A stretch of 64,000 bases of DNA from Bacteroidaceae bacterium (GCA_016291905.1 JAEEZS010000071.1:25601-89600); one strand, 5' to 3'; positions 42,670 through 52,591 are shown, counted from the stretch's first letter. Notes: generated by a model from the sequence alone, not told the origin. Program-made: numbers and translations.

Positions 42670-42962
42670 TTATTTCTTGTGTGGTTTCATGCGGACGGGG
42701 CGGATGCTGTGTCCGCTGCTGCGGCTCCAGTTGTAGAGCATGTAGGCTCCGTCGGTATAGAAGATGAATCCCTGCGCTTTTCGAATAGTGATCCCGTCCA
42801 CGTGTATTCGCCAAATTGCAATTCTTCAACAGGGAGGGATTCTGTGAGTTCGAAGGTGAACGATACATCACCTGTGTAGGCATACGGATGGTTAAGAAAG
42901 AGAGGATTTTCCGTCATATGCAGTAAGCGCGGCAAATAAAGGAGAAAGATGTTTTGCTTCAT
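42670..42962 (-). pseudogene. Frameshifted small gene coupled to tatD
   Basis: The ATG at 42962 overlaps the tatD stop (ATGA), so the reading frame is translationally coupled. The start frame reads MKQNIFLLYLPRLLHMTENP and on to LQFGEYTWTG near 42797, after which it becomes low-quality Ala/Ser-rich sequence ending at 42687. In a second frame the same DNA reads ITIRKAQGFIFYTDGAYMLYNWS, then RSSGHSIRPVRMKPHKK, with a stop at 42670. That sequence looks like a genuine C-terminus, and its SIRPV ending is common in Bacteroidota surface proteins. The second frame is closed upstream by a stop codon. One frameshift, or a sequencing error, would explain both halves. No family was recognised for the first half. 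Confidence 0.6.
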
Positions 42963-43774
42963 GGATTTAGGCAGAAGAATTGAAGGGTGGGGAAGAGACG
43001 GAAGACTGTTGCAGAGGTTCGGGTTGCGACGACAGCGGGGGTAGTATCGTAAATAATGGCAAGACGCCGGATGACTTCAACGATGAAGGCAGGCTCGTTG
43101 CGTTTGCCGCGATAGGGGACGGGAGAGAGGTAGGGAGCATCGGTTTCCACAACGATACGGTCAAGAGGGACGGAGTTTCGGAGTACGTCGGGCAGCGTGG
43201 ATTTTTTATAGGTTACCGTGCCTCCGATGCCAAGCGAGAAACCAGGGAACGAGAGCAGTTTTTCAGCCTCTTCAGCTGTACCGCCAAAACAGTGAAAGAT
43301 GCCTGTCAATGCTTCGCTGCGGAAGGATTCCATGATAGTGTAGAGTTCATTGAAGGCGGCGCGTTGGTGGATGACGACGGGCAAATGATATTCGGCTGCC
43401 CAGCCTAGCTGCAGCTCAAAGGCCCGAAGTTGCTCGGCTCTGTAGGTCACGTCCCAGTAGAAGTCAAGGCCAATCTCGCCAATACCGATGGGAGGGCTCA
43501 TCCTCCCTTGAGGAGATGCAGGAGTGAGGCTCTTTTTTATCTCCTTCAGCACCTCGACGTAATCCTCGCGGACATCCTCTGGGTGGAGGCCAACGAGGGG
43601 ATAACAGATGTCGGGCCAAGTGCGGCAGGTATTGGAAAGGGGAGTAAGAGAGGCTAGGTTAATATTAGGAAGCAGCAGAATGTCTACACCAGCCTCGTGG
43701 GCGCGGGTAATCACGTCGGCACGGTCGGCGTCAAACACCTCGGTGTAGATGTGTGTATGGGTGTCAACGATCAT
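42959..43774 (-). CDS. TatD family metal-dependent hydrolase
   Basis: A 271-residue TIM-barrel metal-dependent hydrolase of the TatD DNase family. Metal-binding signatures are all present: MIVDTHTHIY at the N-terminus, GIGEIGLDFYWD with the acidic ligand, VIHQRAAF (His), IFHCFGG (His) and VETDAPYLSP (Asp). Family members have 3'-5' exonuclease or deoxyribonuclease activity; the biological role here is not certain. It follows the polyprenyl synthase gene by 7 bp and overlaps the frameshifted small gene by 4 bp. Confidence 0.93.
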   Translation of the reverse strand: MIVDTHTHIYTEVFDADRADVITRAHEAGVDILLLPNINLASLTPLSNTCRTWPDICYPLVGLHPEDVREDYVEVLKEIKKSLTPASPQGRMSPPIGIGEIGLDFYWDVTYRAEQLRAFELQLGWAAEYHLPVVIHQRAAFNELYTIMESFRSEALTGIFHCFGGTAEEAEKLLSFPGFSLGIGGTVTYKKSTLPDVLRNSVPLDRIVVETDAPYLSPVPYRGKRNEPAFIVEVIRRLAIIYDTTPAVVATRTSATVFRLFPTLQFFCLNP

Positions 43775-43781
43775 GGGCGGC

Positions 43782-44765
43782 TCAGACGGTGCGTTCCATC
43801 AGCGAAGCCAGGTAACTGCGGAGTCCGGCCTTTGTCTCCTCCGCGACGGAGACCTTATCTAAATACTCGTGCGCGCGATGGTAAAAGTCGTCCTCGTGGG
43901 TGCGGCAGATAACGGGCAGGTCAAGGTTGGTAAAGATACGGGTGACGGCGGCAATCTTCGTTTCGGAGAAGAGAGGGTCATTATCATTGGTAGAAAACCA
44001 GTACAGGAGGTCGCGGCGTTGGAGGTCGTCGGCAAGCTGCATGGCTTTGACATAAAGGAACGTCTTCTTGTTACATAGGATGTCGCCACCCACCTTCTTG
44101 CCGAAGGTGTCGGGATCGCCGTAGACGTCGAGGTAATCGTCGTGGAGTTGGAAGGCAAGTCCCATCTGCTCGCCCGTCTTGTAGAGGTTCTCGGCATCGT
44201 CCTCGGATGCGCCAGCCAGTAGGGCGCCTATTTTCATGCTGCGTCCGAGCAGTACGCTGGTTTTCAGACGTATCATTTCAATATACTCTGCCTCTGAAAC
44301 TTTGTCGCGCTGTTCAAAGTCCATGTCGTATTGCTGGCCTTCGTCAATTTCGAGGGTGGTACGGATGAATGTGTCTATAACTGGGCGCAAGCGAGAGTCG
44401 TCAATGCGAGTCATGCATTTCATAGCATACGAAAGCATGGCATCACCTGACAGGATGGCGGTGTTGTCATTCCACTTGCGGTGAACGGTGGCCTTTCCGC
44501 GACGTACGTCGGCACGATCCATGAGGTCGTCGTGTAATAAGGTGAAATTATGATAGACCTCGATGGCACAGGCGGGGTCAAGGATAGCATCGACATCGGG
44601 GCGGAAGAGGTTGTAGGCCATAAGCATCAGCACGGGGCGCAGACGCTTGCCGCCCATTGAAAGGATATAGCGCACGGGCAGATAGAGGTTCTCGGGCTCA
44701 TGAAAATAGTCGAGACCTTCGAGATGGTCGTTGACTTTACAAAGCAATTGGGAGGGGGTAAGCAT
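43782..44765 (-). CDS. Polyprenyl diphosphate synthase
   Basis: A 327-residue trans-prenyltransferase that condenses isopentenyl diphosphate units onto an allylic diphosphate. The first Asp-rich motif is LLHDDLMDRADVRRG (DDxxD), the second is QLHDDYLDVYGD, and GGKRLRPVLMLM holds the IPP-binding Arg/Lys. Residues upstream of the first motif (VYHNFTLLHDD) control chain length but do not allow a firm call between farnesyl/geranylgeranyl and longer chains. The first gene of a short operon with tatD. The 142-bp gap before it holds the heptamer hairpin. Confidence 0.9.
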   Translation of the reverse strand: MLTPSQLLCKVNDHLEGLDYFHEPENLYLPVRYILSMGGKRLRPVLMLMAYNLFRPDVDAILDPACAIEVYHNFTLLHDDLMDRADVRRGKATVHRKWNDNTAILSGDAMLSYAMKCMTRIDDSRLRPVIDTFIRTTLEIDEGQQYDMDFEQRDKVSEAEYIEMIRLKTSVLLGRSMKIGALLAGASEDDAENLYKTGEQMGLAFQLHDDYLDVYGDPDTFGKKVGGDILCNKKTFLYVKAMQLADDLQRRDLLYWFSTNDNDPLFSETKIAAVTRIFTNLDLPVICRTHEDDFYHRAHEYLDKVSVAEETKAGLRSYLASLMERTV

Positions 44766-44798
44766 TTTTTATAGTTTTCAAATGTGGAATCAGTAATT

Positions 44799-44895
44799 AA
44801 AAAAAAGGAAATTAGAAATTAGGAATTTGGAATCGGCTTAGCATTTCGGGTTGCCGCAGGGTCAATTCCTAATTCCTAATTTCTAATTTCTGATT
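44799..44895. repeat. Hairpin built from heptamer repeats
   Basis: Left arm 44807-44833 and right arm 44864-44895, the right with a clear 7-bp period (ATTCCTA, ATTCCTA, ATTTCTA, ATTTCTG). The arms are complementary around a 30-base loop, between tonB and the polyprenyl synthase gene. Probably a transcript end for tonB. Confidence 0.85.
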
Positions 44896-44907
44896 GAGCG
44901 CAGCTCT

Positions 44908-45597
44908 TTAGTTGCTCAACTTGAACTGGACGGGGAGCGTGAACTTCACGCGCACGGGTTTGCCGCGCTGTGAGCCTGGTTTCCACTTCGGCATGGTGGA
45001 TACTACGCGGAGGGCTTCCTTATCCAAGTAGGGGTTGATGGGCTTGATGACCTCGGGGTCGACAATGGAGCCGTCCTTGTTGACGACGAACTGCACGACG
45101 ACACGGCCCTGAATGCCCTGCTCTTGACAGATGGTCGGGTACTTGATGTTCTTCTTCAGGTACTGCAGCAATGCCTGTGTGCCGCCCGGGAACTCAGGCA
45201 TGTCTTCTACGACCTGGAAAATCTGCTGTTCCTCTTCGGGCTCTTCCACCACGATGGGTACGTCTTCCGAGATTTCAACGAACTCAGCCTGGTCGTCGGT
45301 AGAGGCGATGGTTGTCTCCTCAATCTCTGCATCGTCTTCCACGATGTTGAGCACTTCAGCCTGCGTAACGGCCTGCGGTGGTGGGGGGACGGTTTTCTTT
45401 TCAGGCATGGTGATAGGAATAACTTCTTCCTCAAGAACGATGTCACCCATGTCAAGGATGTCACCGTCATACTTCTTCTCGTGCTGCGTCCATTCGAAGG
45501 CCACATAAAGGAGGGCGAAGACAGTCACCAGACCCATCAGAATCCATGTTCCCTTCTTGTTTTCAAGATTGGCATTTTTCGATTTTTTTACTTCCAT
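44908..45597 (-). CDS. tonB: TonB family energy transducer
   Basis: A 229-residue inner-membrane protein that couples proton-motive force to outer-membrane transport. One transmembrane helix near residues 17-33 (GTWILMGLVTVFALLYVAF) follows a short basic cytoplasmic tail; a Pro/Glu-rich periplasmic spacer (about 60-130) leads to the TonB C-terminal domain (MPEFPGGTQALLQYLKKNIKYP, GRVVVQFVVNKDGSI, ALRVVSTMPKWKPGSQRGKPVRVKFTLPVQF). The family match is strong. Probably monocistronic, with a -7-like TACTTTTG on the minus strand at 45641-45634 and a heptamer hairpin after the gene. It divides from porQ. Confidence 0.93.
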   Translation of the reverse strand: MEVKKSKNANLENKKGTWILMGLVTVFALLYVAFEWTQHEKKYDGDILDMGDIVLEEEVIPITMPEKKTVPPPPQAVTQAEVLNIVEDDAEIEETTIASTDDQAEFVEISEDVPIVVEEPEEEQQIFQVVEDMPEFPGGTQALLQYLKKNIKYPTICQEQGIQGRVVVQFVVNKDGSIVDPEVIKPINPYLDKEALRVVSTMPKWKPGSQRGKPVRVKFTLPVQFKLSN

Positions 45598-45754
45598 AGT
45601 TGTATTTTTGTTTTATGCTATTTTTCGTTGTGGCAAAAGTAATACTTTTTTTTCGTTGAATGCACACTAAAAAGGTTTTTTTTTCATAATTCGGGCGTTT
45701 TTTGTTTTTTTCGCATAAAAAAGCACTATCTTTACGGCCGAAAAACTGAGAAAT

Positions 45755-46732
45755 ATGATGAAACGTTCCCTTTTTGTCCTTTTTGCGTCCGTCTTTTTTG
45801 TGTTGGGAGGTACGGCCCAGAACAGTTCGGCCTTTCAGTTTCTGCGTCTGCCCGTGTCGGCCCATGCGGCGGCACTGGGTGGCGATAACGTTAGTGCCGA
45901 TGATGACGACCCCATGCTTGCGTTCCACAATCCTGCTCTGCTTATTGGCATGGCACCCGGTACACTAGGGCTTCAGTACATGAGCTACATGGCTGGAAGT
46001 AATCTGGCCGGAGTCTCGTACAACCTTACCCCTACTGACCGTTCGGCGCTGGCCTTCGGCGCAGAATACCTGGGCTTTGGTACCATGCGTCGTACCGATG
46101 TTGAGGGCACCGATACGGGAACCTTTACCGCTAAGGATATGGCGCTGGCAGCAACGTACAGTTACGCCCTCAGCGACACGTGGTCGGGCGGCGTCACGGG
46201 GCGGTTCATCTATTCCAACTACGACGTCGTCTATTCCCTCGCCCTAGGCGTTGACCTGGGCGTGAACTATTTGAGTCCTGATGCAGACTTCTCCTTTTCG
46301 CTTGTGGCGCGTCAGCTGGGCGGGCAAGTGAAAACTTATGACGGTACGCACGAGTCGCTACCTTTCAATCTTGTGGCAGGCTTCAGCAAGAGCCTCACTC
46401 ATGCGCCGGTGCGTTTTTCGTTGACGTTGCCTAATCTCACGCGTTGGCGTGCTGCGGACTTTTATAGTACCGATGCGCTCTCCACTAAGGATCTGCTATT
46501 GCGTCATCTTATTGTGGGCGTTGATGTGTTCCCTACAGAGACAACATGGCTGGCTTTAGGATATAACGGGCAACTCAGCCGAGAACTTGCCTCTACTTCG
46601 GGCATCCGCTCGCTGGCAGGCTTCACCTTAGGCGCGGGCATCAACGTCAGCCGTATTAAAGTGGGCGTCGCTTACGGACGCTACAACGTTGCCTCAAACT
46701 CCCTTTCCATGAACTTTTCCTATACCCTATAA
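45755..46732 (+). CDS. porQ: PorQ-like outer-membrane protein
   Basis: A 325-residue exported beta-barrel protein: signal peptide (MMKRSLFVLFASVFFVLGGTAQ), then FQFLRLPVSAHAAALGGDNVSADDDDPMLAFHNPALL, which is the family opening, and repeating amphipathic beta strands to the end (SMNFSYTL). PorQ is reported as part of the accessory outer-membrane components of type IX secretion in Porphyromonas; homologues also occur in species not known to secrete by that route. Within the window two other proteins carry C-terminal sorting-like domains, but no core T9SS gene is present. It is followed 3 bp later by cmk and then ispH, so it is probably co-transcribed with them. Confidence 0.8.
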   Translation: MMKRSLFVLFASVFFVLGGTAQNSSAFQFLRLPVSAHAAALGGDNVSADDDDPMLAFHNPALLIGMAPGTLGLQYMSYMAGSNLAGVSYNLTPTDRSALAFGAEYLGFGTMRRTDVEGTDTGTFTAKDMALAATYSYALSDTWSGGVTGRFIYSNYDVVYSLALGVDLGVNYLSPDADFSFSLVARQLGGQVKTYDGTHESLPFNLVAGFSKSLTHAPVRFSLTLPNLTRWRAADFYSTDALSTKDLLLRHLIVGVDVFPTETTWLALGYNGQLSRELASTSGIRSLAGFTLGAGINVSRIKVGVAYGRYNVASNSLSMNFSYTL

Positions 46733-46735
46733 TCT

Positions 46736-47431
46736 ATGAAGAAAATCATCATTGCCATCGACGGCCATTCCTCGTGCGGCAAAAGCACGATGGCCAAGGA
46801 CCTTGCATCGAAAATCGGCTACACCTACATCGACACGGGCGCTATGTATCGCGCAGTCACTTATTATGCCCTGCAGCATGACCTTTTTCTGCCCGACGGC
46901 AGCATCAAGTTAGATAAGCTAGAGGCTGCTATGCCCGACATCCACATCACGTTCCGATTTAATGAGGAGACGCGCCGCCCCGATACCTATTTAAATAACG
47001 AGTACATTGAGGACAAAATCCGAGGCATGGAGGTTTCGGCTCATGTCAGCCCTATCGCAACCGTCGGTTTTGTGCGTACGGCTATGGTGGCGCAACAGCA
47101 GGAGATGGGGCGCGCGAAGGGCATCGTCATGGATGGACGCGACATCGGTACCGTCGTCTTTCCCGATGCTGAATTGAAGGTGTTTGTTACTGCTACGGCC
47201 GAGGTGCGTGCTCAGCGTCGTTACGATGAGTTACTGGGCAAGGGCCAGCCGGCTTCGTTTGAGGAGATTCTGGAGAACGTAAAAGAACGTGACCGTATCG
47301 ATTCTTCGCGCGAAATCAGTCCGCTCCGTCAGGCCGACGACGCCATCCTGCTCGATAACAGCAATCTCACCATACCCCAGCAGAACGAGTGGCTGATGGA
47401 GCAATACCTAAGGGTCTGCAACGAAGAGTAA
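46736..47431 (+). CDS. cmk: Cytidylate kinase
   Basis: Phosphorylates CMP and dCMP with ATP. The 231-residue protein has the P-loop [17 protein letters not shown], the nucleotide region [16 protein letters not shown], and the CMP-binding and lid segments [23 protein letters not shown] and [20 protein letters not shown]. Length and order are standard for bacterial Cmk of the short class. It sits 3 bp after porQ and 7 bp before ispH. Confidence 0.96.
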   Translation: MKKIIIAIDGHSSCGKSTMAKDLASKIGYTYIDTGAMYRAVTYYALQHDLFLPDGSIKLDKLEAAMPDIHITFRFNEETRRPDTYLNNEYIEDKIRGMEVSAHVSPIATVGFVRTAMVAQQQEMGRAKGIVMDGRDIGTVVFPDAELKVFVTATAEVRAQRRYDELLGKGQPASFEEILENVKERDRIDSSREISPLRQADDAILLDNSNLTIPQQNEWLMEQYLRVCNEE

Positions 47432-47438
47432 AAGGACG

Positions 47439-48299
47439 ATGACCGTCGAGATTGACAAGGGTAGCGGGTTCTGCTTCGGCGTCACTACTGCTATCCGCAA
47501 GGCTGAAGAGGAACTGAGCCGTGGGGTGCCACTTTACTCGTTGGGCGACATCGTCCACAACGGCGAGGAGTGTGAGCGCCTGCGTCGGTTGGGGCTTATC
47601 GCTATCGACCATGAGCAGTTCAGCCGCCTGCATGATGTGCGCGTGTTGCTGCGTGCCCACGGCGAGCCACCCGAAACCTATGCCATTGCCCGTGCCAATA
47701 ACATTGAGCTTATCGACGCCACCTGCCCTGTCGTGCTCAGCATCCAGAAACGCATCCACCGTGATGCTCAGGCAAACGACGGCGCACAAATTGTCATCTT
47801 CGGCCAAAAAGGCCATGCCGAAGTGCTCGGTCTTGTAGGGCAGACGCGCGGCAAAGCCGTTGTGATAGAGAGTATCGACGAGCTGGACCGCATAGACTTC
47901 ACGCGTCCTGTGCTTCTTTATTCCCAGACCACCAAGTCGCTCCCTGAGTTTCGCCAGATTGTTGATGTCATCCGTCGGCGTATGGCACCCGATGTTGAGT
48001 TCCGTTACTCCGACACCATCTGTCGTCAGGTGGCAAACCGGCTGGAGAATATCCAGCGTTTTGCCATATCGCACGATTTGGTTTTCTTCGTCTGCGGGCG
48101 TAAGAGCAGCAACGGACGTGTGCTTTTCGAAGCTTGCCGTGCCGTCAATCCAAATACCCACCACGTCGAGGATGCCTCGCAGATAGACCTTGCCCTCATC
48201 ACCCCCACTACGCAGTCTGTCGGCATTTGTGGCGCCACCTCTACTCCAGGCTGGCTCATGGAAGCCTGCCGCGAAAAAATCCTTGCTGCCAAAGAATAG
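47439..48299 (+). CDS. ispH: 4-hydroxy-3-methylbut-2-enyl diphosphate reductase
   Basis: Iron-sulfur enzyme for the last step of the non-mevalonate isoprenoid pathway, giving IPP and DMAPP. The 286-residue product has the three conserved cluster cysteines: C12 in GSGFCFGVTTA, one in IDATCPVVLS, and one in GICGATSTPGWL, plus substrate-binding FGQKGHAEVLGL and RKSSNGRVLFE. The isoprenoid products would feed the polyprenyl synthase encoded at 43782-44765. Last gene of the porQ-cmk-ispH cluster. Confidence 0.95.
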   Translation: MTVEIDKGSGFCFGVTTAIRKAEEELSRGVPLYSLGDIVHNGEECERLRRLGLIAIDHEQFSRLHDVRVLLRAHGEPPETYAIARANNIELIDATCPVVLSIQKRIHRDAQANDGAQIVIFGQKGHAEVLGLVGQTRGKAVVIESIDELDRIDFTRPVLLYSQTTKSLPEFRQIVDVIRRRMAPDVEFRYSDTICRQVANRLENIQRFAISHDLVFFVCGRKSSNGRVLFEACRAVNPNTHHVEDASQIDLALITPTTQSVGICGATSTPGWLMEACREKILAAKE

Positions 48300-48375
48300 T
48301 TCAAAAATCCCAATGCTGCTATTATTAACCCCTTGGATAAAATGGCAGATCGAATACAGGGTTCATGTGCAAAGA

Positions 48376-48459
48376 AAATATCGAGGAGAGTCCAAGGGAA
48401 TAAAACTTTAGCCCCTTGGAATAAATCCGTAGCCCAAGGGAATAAAATCGTAGAGCAGG
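48376..48459. repeat. 21-bp tandem repeat array E (3-4 units)
   Basis: Three clear 21-bp units at 48397, 48418 and 48439 starting GGAATAAA, and a degenerate one before them. In reverse complement, the segment 48418-48448 matches array A (TTTATTCC-CTTGGGCTACGG) with two or three differences. Located between the convergent ispH and gapA genes. Confidence 0.88.
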
Positions 48460-48508
48460 CGAATCTCTCAGGGCCGTGAGACAATTGAGCCAAAAGACAT
48501 CATAAAAA

Positions 48509-48539
48509 TATCAGGCCGCACGTGAAGTGCGGCCTGATA
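48509..48539 (-). terminator. Terminator of gapA
   Basis: 13-bp perfect stem (48509-48521 / 48527-48539) with a 5-base loop, U tract on the minus strand at 48508-48504. It lies 30 bp after the gapA stop. Confidence 0.88.
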
Positions 48540-48568
48540 GGATAGTTCGTTTCGTTGTGAAGCAGGGA

Positions 48569-49585
<1,017 letters not shown>

Positions 49586-49656
49586 TTATAAAATAAAAAA
49601 ATCACTATTTTCTGCATTTATTTTTGAAAAACGGCGCAAAATTAAGAAATCCTTTT

Positions 49657-49664
49657 TATATTTG
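49657..49664 (+). promoter_or_regulatory. -7 element of mscL
   Basis: TATATTTG, 32 bp before the mscL start; no clear TTTG at the right spacing upstream. Confidence 0.45.
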
Positions 49665-49695
49665 CACGAAATTTCATTTAAAAAAGAGTAAAATT

Positions 49696-50154
49696 ATGGC
49701 AAAAAGTAAATTCTTACAGGAGTTCAAGGACTTCGCAATGAAAGGAAATGTGGTAGATATGGCTGTTGGTGTGGTCATCGGCGGCGCGTTTGGAAAGATC
49801 GTCTCCTCACTTGTGAACGATATCATTATGCCCGCTATCGGCTCGCTGATGGGTGGACTTGACTTCACGACGCTGCGCTGGGTTATCAAGCCCGCCTATA
49901 CGACTGAAGCAGGTAAAGAAGTGGCAGAAGCTGCGCTGAACTATGGCAACTTTATCCAGACCTTCGTTGATTTCGTCATCATCGCCTTCTCTATCTTCCT
50001 CGTCATCCGTGGCATCGCCAAGCTCAATGCCAAGAAGAAAGCTGCTGAGGAAGCCGCTGCCGCCGCTGCTGCTGCCGCTGCACCTGCACCCGAACCCACG
50101 AAGGAAGAGGTCCTGCTCGGCGAAATCCGCGACCTGCTGAAAAAACAGGCATAA
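49696..50154 (+). CDS. mscL: Large-conductance mechanosensitive channel
   Basis: Inner-membrane pentameric channel that opens under osmotic downshock. The 152-residue product starts [42 protein letters not shown] (amphipathic N-helix and TM1), has a short periplasmic loop, TM2 at about 84-104 ([21 protein letters not shown]), an alanine-rich linker ([15 protein letters not shown]), and the C-terminal helix ([15 protein letters not shown]). An in-frame ATG at 49624 would add 24 residues with no family support. It is followed 28 bp later by guaA. Confidence 0.96.
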   Translation: MAKSKFLQEFKDFAMKGNVVDMAVGVVIGGAFGKIVSSLVNDIIMPAIGSLMGGLDFTTLRWVIKPAYTTEAGKEVAEAALNYGNFIQTFVDFVIIAFSIFLVIRGIAKLNAKKKAAEEAAAAAAAAAAPAPEPTKEEVLLGEIRDLLKKQA

Positions 50155-50182
50155 AGTAAAAAAAGGAAACAACAACAATCGT

Positions 50183-51169
50183 ATGACAACATCAGGTAAT
50201 GTTCGTCCGGCCGACATGGAGCGTATCACCACGCCGGCATTGGCAGAGAAATTCATCGAAGAACAACTTGCTGCACTCCGTGCTCAGATTGGGAACAAAA
50301 AAGTATTGCTTGCCTTGAGTGGCGGCGTCGATTCGTCCGTCGTGGCAGCCTTGCTCATCAAGGCTGTAGGCCAGCAACTTGTATGCGTTCACGTCAATCA
50401 CGGACTTCTGCGCAAGGGAGAACCCGAACAGGTGGTGAGCGTGTTCCGTGGTGAGATGAACGCCAACCTCGTTTATGTGGATGCCGTGGACCGCTTTCTC
50501 GACAAGTTGGCTGGCGTAGCCGACCCCGAGCAGAAGCGCAAGATTATCGGTAGCGAGTTTATCCGCGTGTTCGAAGAAGAGGCTCGCAAGCTTGAGGGTA
50601 TTGAATTCCTCGCCCAAGGCACCATCTATCCCGATATCGTGGAAAGCGGCCCTGTGAAGAGCCACCACAACGTAGGTGGTCTGCCCGACGACCTGAAGTT
50701 CGAGCTTGTTGAACCCATCAAATTGCTCTTCAAAGACGAAGTGCGCGTGGTGGGCAAGGCACTCGGATTGCCTGATAATATGGTCTATCGTCAACCTTTC
50801 CCCGGCCCGGGCTTGGGTGTGCGTTGCACCGGCGCTATCACTCGCGATAGGCTTGAGGCTGTTCGCGAGTCGGACGCTATCTTGCGCGAAGAGTTCGCCA
50901 AGAACGGGCTGGAGGGCAAGGTGTGGCAATACTTCACCGTTGTGCCCGACTATCGTTCCACGGGCGTGAAAGAAAATAAGCGCTCCTACGAGTGGCCCGT
51001 CATTATCCGTGCGGTGAACACGCGCGACGCCATGACTGCTACGGTTGAAAATGTTCCCTTTGATTTACTCCAACACATTACCGCTCGTATCGTTTCCGAG
51101 GTGAAAGGCGTCAACCGCGTCCTTTTCGACCTGACGCCCAAACCCACGGGGACCATCGAGTGGGAGTAA
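50183..51169 (+). CDS. guaA: GMP synthase ATP-pyrophosphatase unit, without glutaminase domain
   Basis: Makes GMP from XMP and ATP, using ammonia or nitrogen delivered by a glutaminase. The 328-residue protein contains only the ATP-pyrophosphatase and dimerisation domains: [17 protein letters not shown] (PP loop), [28 protein letters not shown] and the C-terminal [12 protein letters not shown]. The roughly 190-residue N-terminal glutamine amidotransferase domain of usual bacterial GuaA is missing, with only a 25-residue unrelated leader. This corresponds to the separate subunit arrangement of archaea; no glutaminase subunit is in the window. It heads the guaA-orphan-ZapB-like-zapA-rny series. 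Confidence 0.92.
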   Translation: MTTSGNVRPADMERITTPALAEKFIEEQLAALRAQIGNKKVLLALSGGVDSSVVAALLIKAVGQQLVCVHVNHGLLRKGEPEQVVSVFRGEMNANLVYVDAVDRFLDKLAGVADPEQKRKIIGSEFIRVFEEEARKLEGIEFLAQGTIYPDIVESGPVKSHHNVGGLPDDLKFELVEPIKLLFKDEVRVVGKALGLPDNMVYRQPFPGPGLGVRCTGAITRDRLEAVRESDAILREEFAKNGLEGKVWQYFTVVPDYRSTGVKENKRSYEWPVIIRAVNTRDAMTATVENVPFDLLQHITARIVSEVKGVNRVLFDLTPKPTGTIEWE

Positions 51170-51193
51170 AACGAAAGAAGGAAAAAGCAGAAA

Positions 51194-51838
51194 ATGAACC
51201 TATTCACCAGACTGTTCGGCAAGAAAAATGCCGAAGAGAAAATCAAGGTGGGCACCATGGAGGACTTCATGGTACTCATACGGGTATATTATCAGGCCGT
51301 TATGGCGTCGAACATCGGCATAACCAACATCAACATGTTGCCCGACCTCGCCATGTTCAAGCGCTCCCTGAAGATTCCCACCCAGAACAATAAGCTCGGA
51401 TTGGCCGAGAAGTCGCATTGCCGCAAGATGCTCATGCAGCTTTATGGCATCAGCGAAGGCTTCTTTAAGGAGATCGACGCTTCTATCAAGAAAAACTGCC
51501 GCAATATCAACGACGTCAACAGCTACTTCCTCCGCTTCCAGCAATTCAACGAGAGTTTAATGATGCTCGTGGGTAATTTGATGAAGTGGAAGTTCCGCAC
51601 GCCGAACTTCATGAAGAAGGCGTTGCATGCTCTCACGGAACAGACTATCACGGACATCCTCACGAAGAACAACTGGAAAGACGAGGCAACATACAAGACT
51701 GTGGGTGTGGTGCGTCAGTTGCAGCAGCAGCTTGGCTATTCGGCCGAGTGGATGACGGAGTTTGTTTATAACGTTGTCCGCCTTGCGAAGAAGGAGAAAC
51801 GTCCGAAACAGTCCGAGACTGAGGAAAAGAAGAAATAA
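51194..51838 (+). CDS. Conserved-looking protein of unknown function
   Basis: A 214-residue basic, soluble, largely helical protein I do not recognise. It has no signal peptide, transmembrane segment or catalytic motif visible. Segments such as CRKMLMQLYGISEGFFKEID and SYFLRFQQFNESLMMLVGNLMKWKFR look like helices of a compact domain; the C-terminal tail is Lys/Glu-rich (KKEKRPKQSETEEKKK). It begins 24 bp after guaA and 35 bp before the ZapB-like gene and is probably in one transcript with them. Confidence 0.7.
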   Translation: MNLFTRLFGKKNAEEKIKVGTMEDFMVLIRVYYQAVMASNIGITNINMLPDLAMFKRSLKIPTQNNKLGLAEKSHCRKMLMQLYGISEGFFKEIDASIKKNCRNINDVNSYFLRFQQFNESLMMLVGNLMKWKFRTPNFMKKALHALTEQTITDILTKNNWKDEATYKTVGVVRQLQQQLGYSAEWMTEFVYNVVRLAKKEKRPKQSETEEKKK

Positions 51839-51873
51839 GGAATTCCATATACATTCTTCATCCTATTAGAGAA

Positions 51874-52170
51874 ATGACCCGCGACGACGAGATCCTGCTT
51901 GACACCTTTGATGAGAAGCTTCGCCTGCTCATCGGACGGCATGATGCGCTCAAGGCCGAGAATCTTGAGCTGCGTACCCGTCTGACGACTGCCGTTGCCG
52001 ACCTGACGAAGGCTCGAGAGGATTACGCCGTGCTGGAACAATCTTACCTGAACCTAAAGACAAGCCGCGTGCTTGAAGGCATCGAAATAGATGATGTCGG
52101 TTCCACGCGCGATAGGCTTGCCCGATTAGTGCGTGAAGTTGACCATTGCATCGCTCTGCTTAACGCATAG
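51874..52170 (+). CDS. Short coiled-coil protein, ZapB-like
   Basis: A 98-residue protein, predominantly helical, with a coiled coil across about residues 5-70 (LDTFDEKLRLLIGRHDALKAENLELRTRLTTAVADLTKAREDYAVLEQSYLNLK). Its size and position directly before zapA suggest a division-associated ZapB-type partner, as found in this place in Bacteroidota genomes, but similarity in coiled-coil proteins is easily misleading. No other domain is visible. Confidence 0.65.
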   Translation: MTRDDEILLDTFDEKLRLLIGRHDALKAENLELRTRLTTAVADLTKAREDYAVLEQSYLNLKTSRVLEGIEIDDVGSTRDRLARLVREVDHCIALLNA

Positions 52171-52222
52171 CTGTGCGGCTGGAACCCCTATATATAATAT
52201 GGTATAGAAAACCACCCTGACA

Positions 52223-52516
52223 ATGGACGACAAACTGAGAATAAAACTGCTGATAGGCGACGCGAACTATCCCCTGCACATCAATCGAAATGACGAGCAG
52301 CTGTATCGCGATGCCGCCAGGCAGATTAACGATATGTTGAACCGATATCGCGAGACTTATCCCGGCCTCAGCAAAGAGCAATACCTGGCTATGGTGGCCC
52401 TCCAGAACAGCTATATGAATCTGGAGCGTCGTCGGGACAACGATACCGCGCCGTTTGCCGAACGCCTCCAGCAGTCCATTGATCTGCTGACGGACTATCT
52501 TGGCAACGAGCCATAA
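52223..52516 (+). CDS. zapA: Cell division protein ZapA
   Basis: A 97-residue protein of the ZapA family, which bundles FtsZ protofilaments at midcell. The N-terminal beta/alpha part (KLRIKLLIGDANYPLHINRNDEQLYRDAARQINDML) and the C-terminal helix (SKEQYLAMVALQNSYMNLERRRDN) fit the family. It lies between the ZapB-like gene and rny. The 75-bp gap to rny is too short for a 6S RNA gene, which follows zapA in proteobacteria. Confidence 0.88.
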   Translation: MDDKLRIKLLIGDANYPLHINRNDEQLYRDAARQINDMLNRYRETYPGLSKEQYLAMVALQNSYMNLERRRDNDTAPFAERLQQSIDLLTDYLGNEP

Positions 52517-52591
52517 AACCGCGCCTATTCCCTCTCACGCACTACTTTTTTGTGGATTCTTATATGTTTATCGTAATAACAAACAAGTAGT

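Noticed and set aside
52517..52591. 6S RNA between zapA and rny
   Set aside because: The gap is only 75 bp, too short, and shows no fitting structure.
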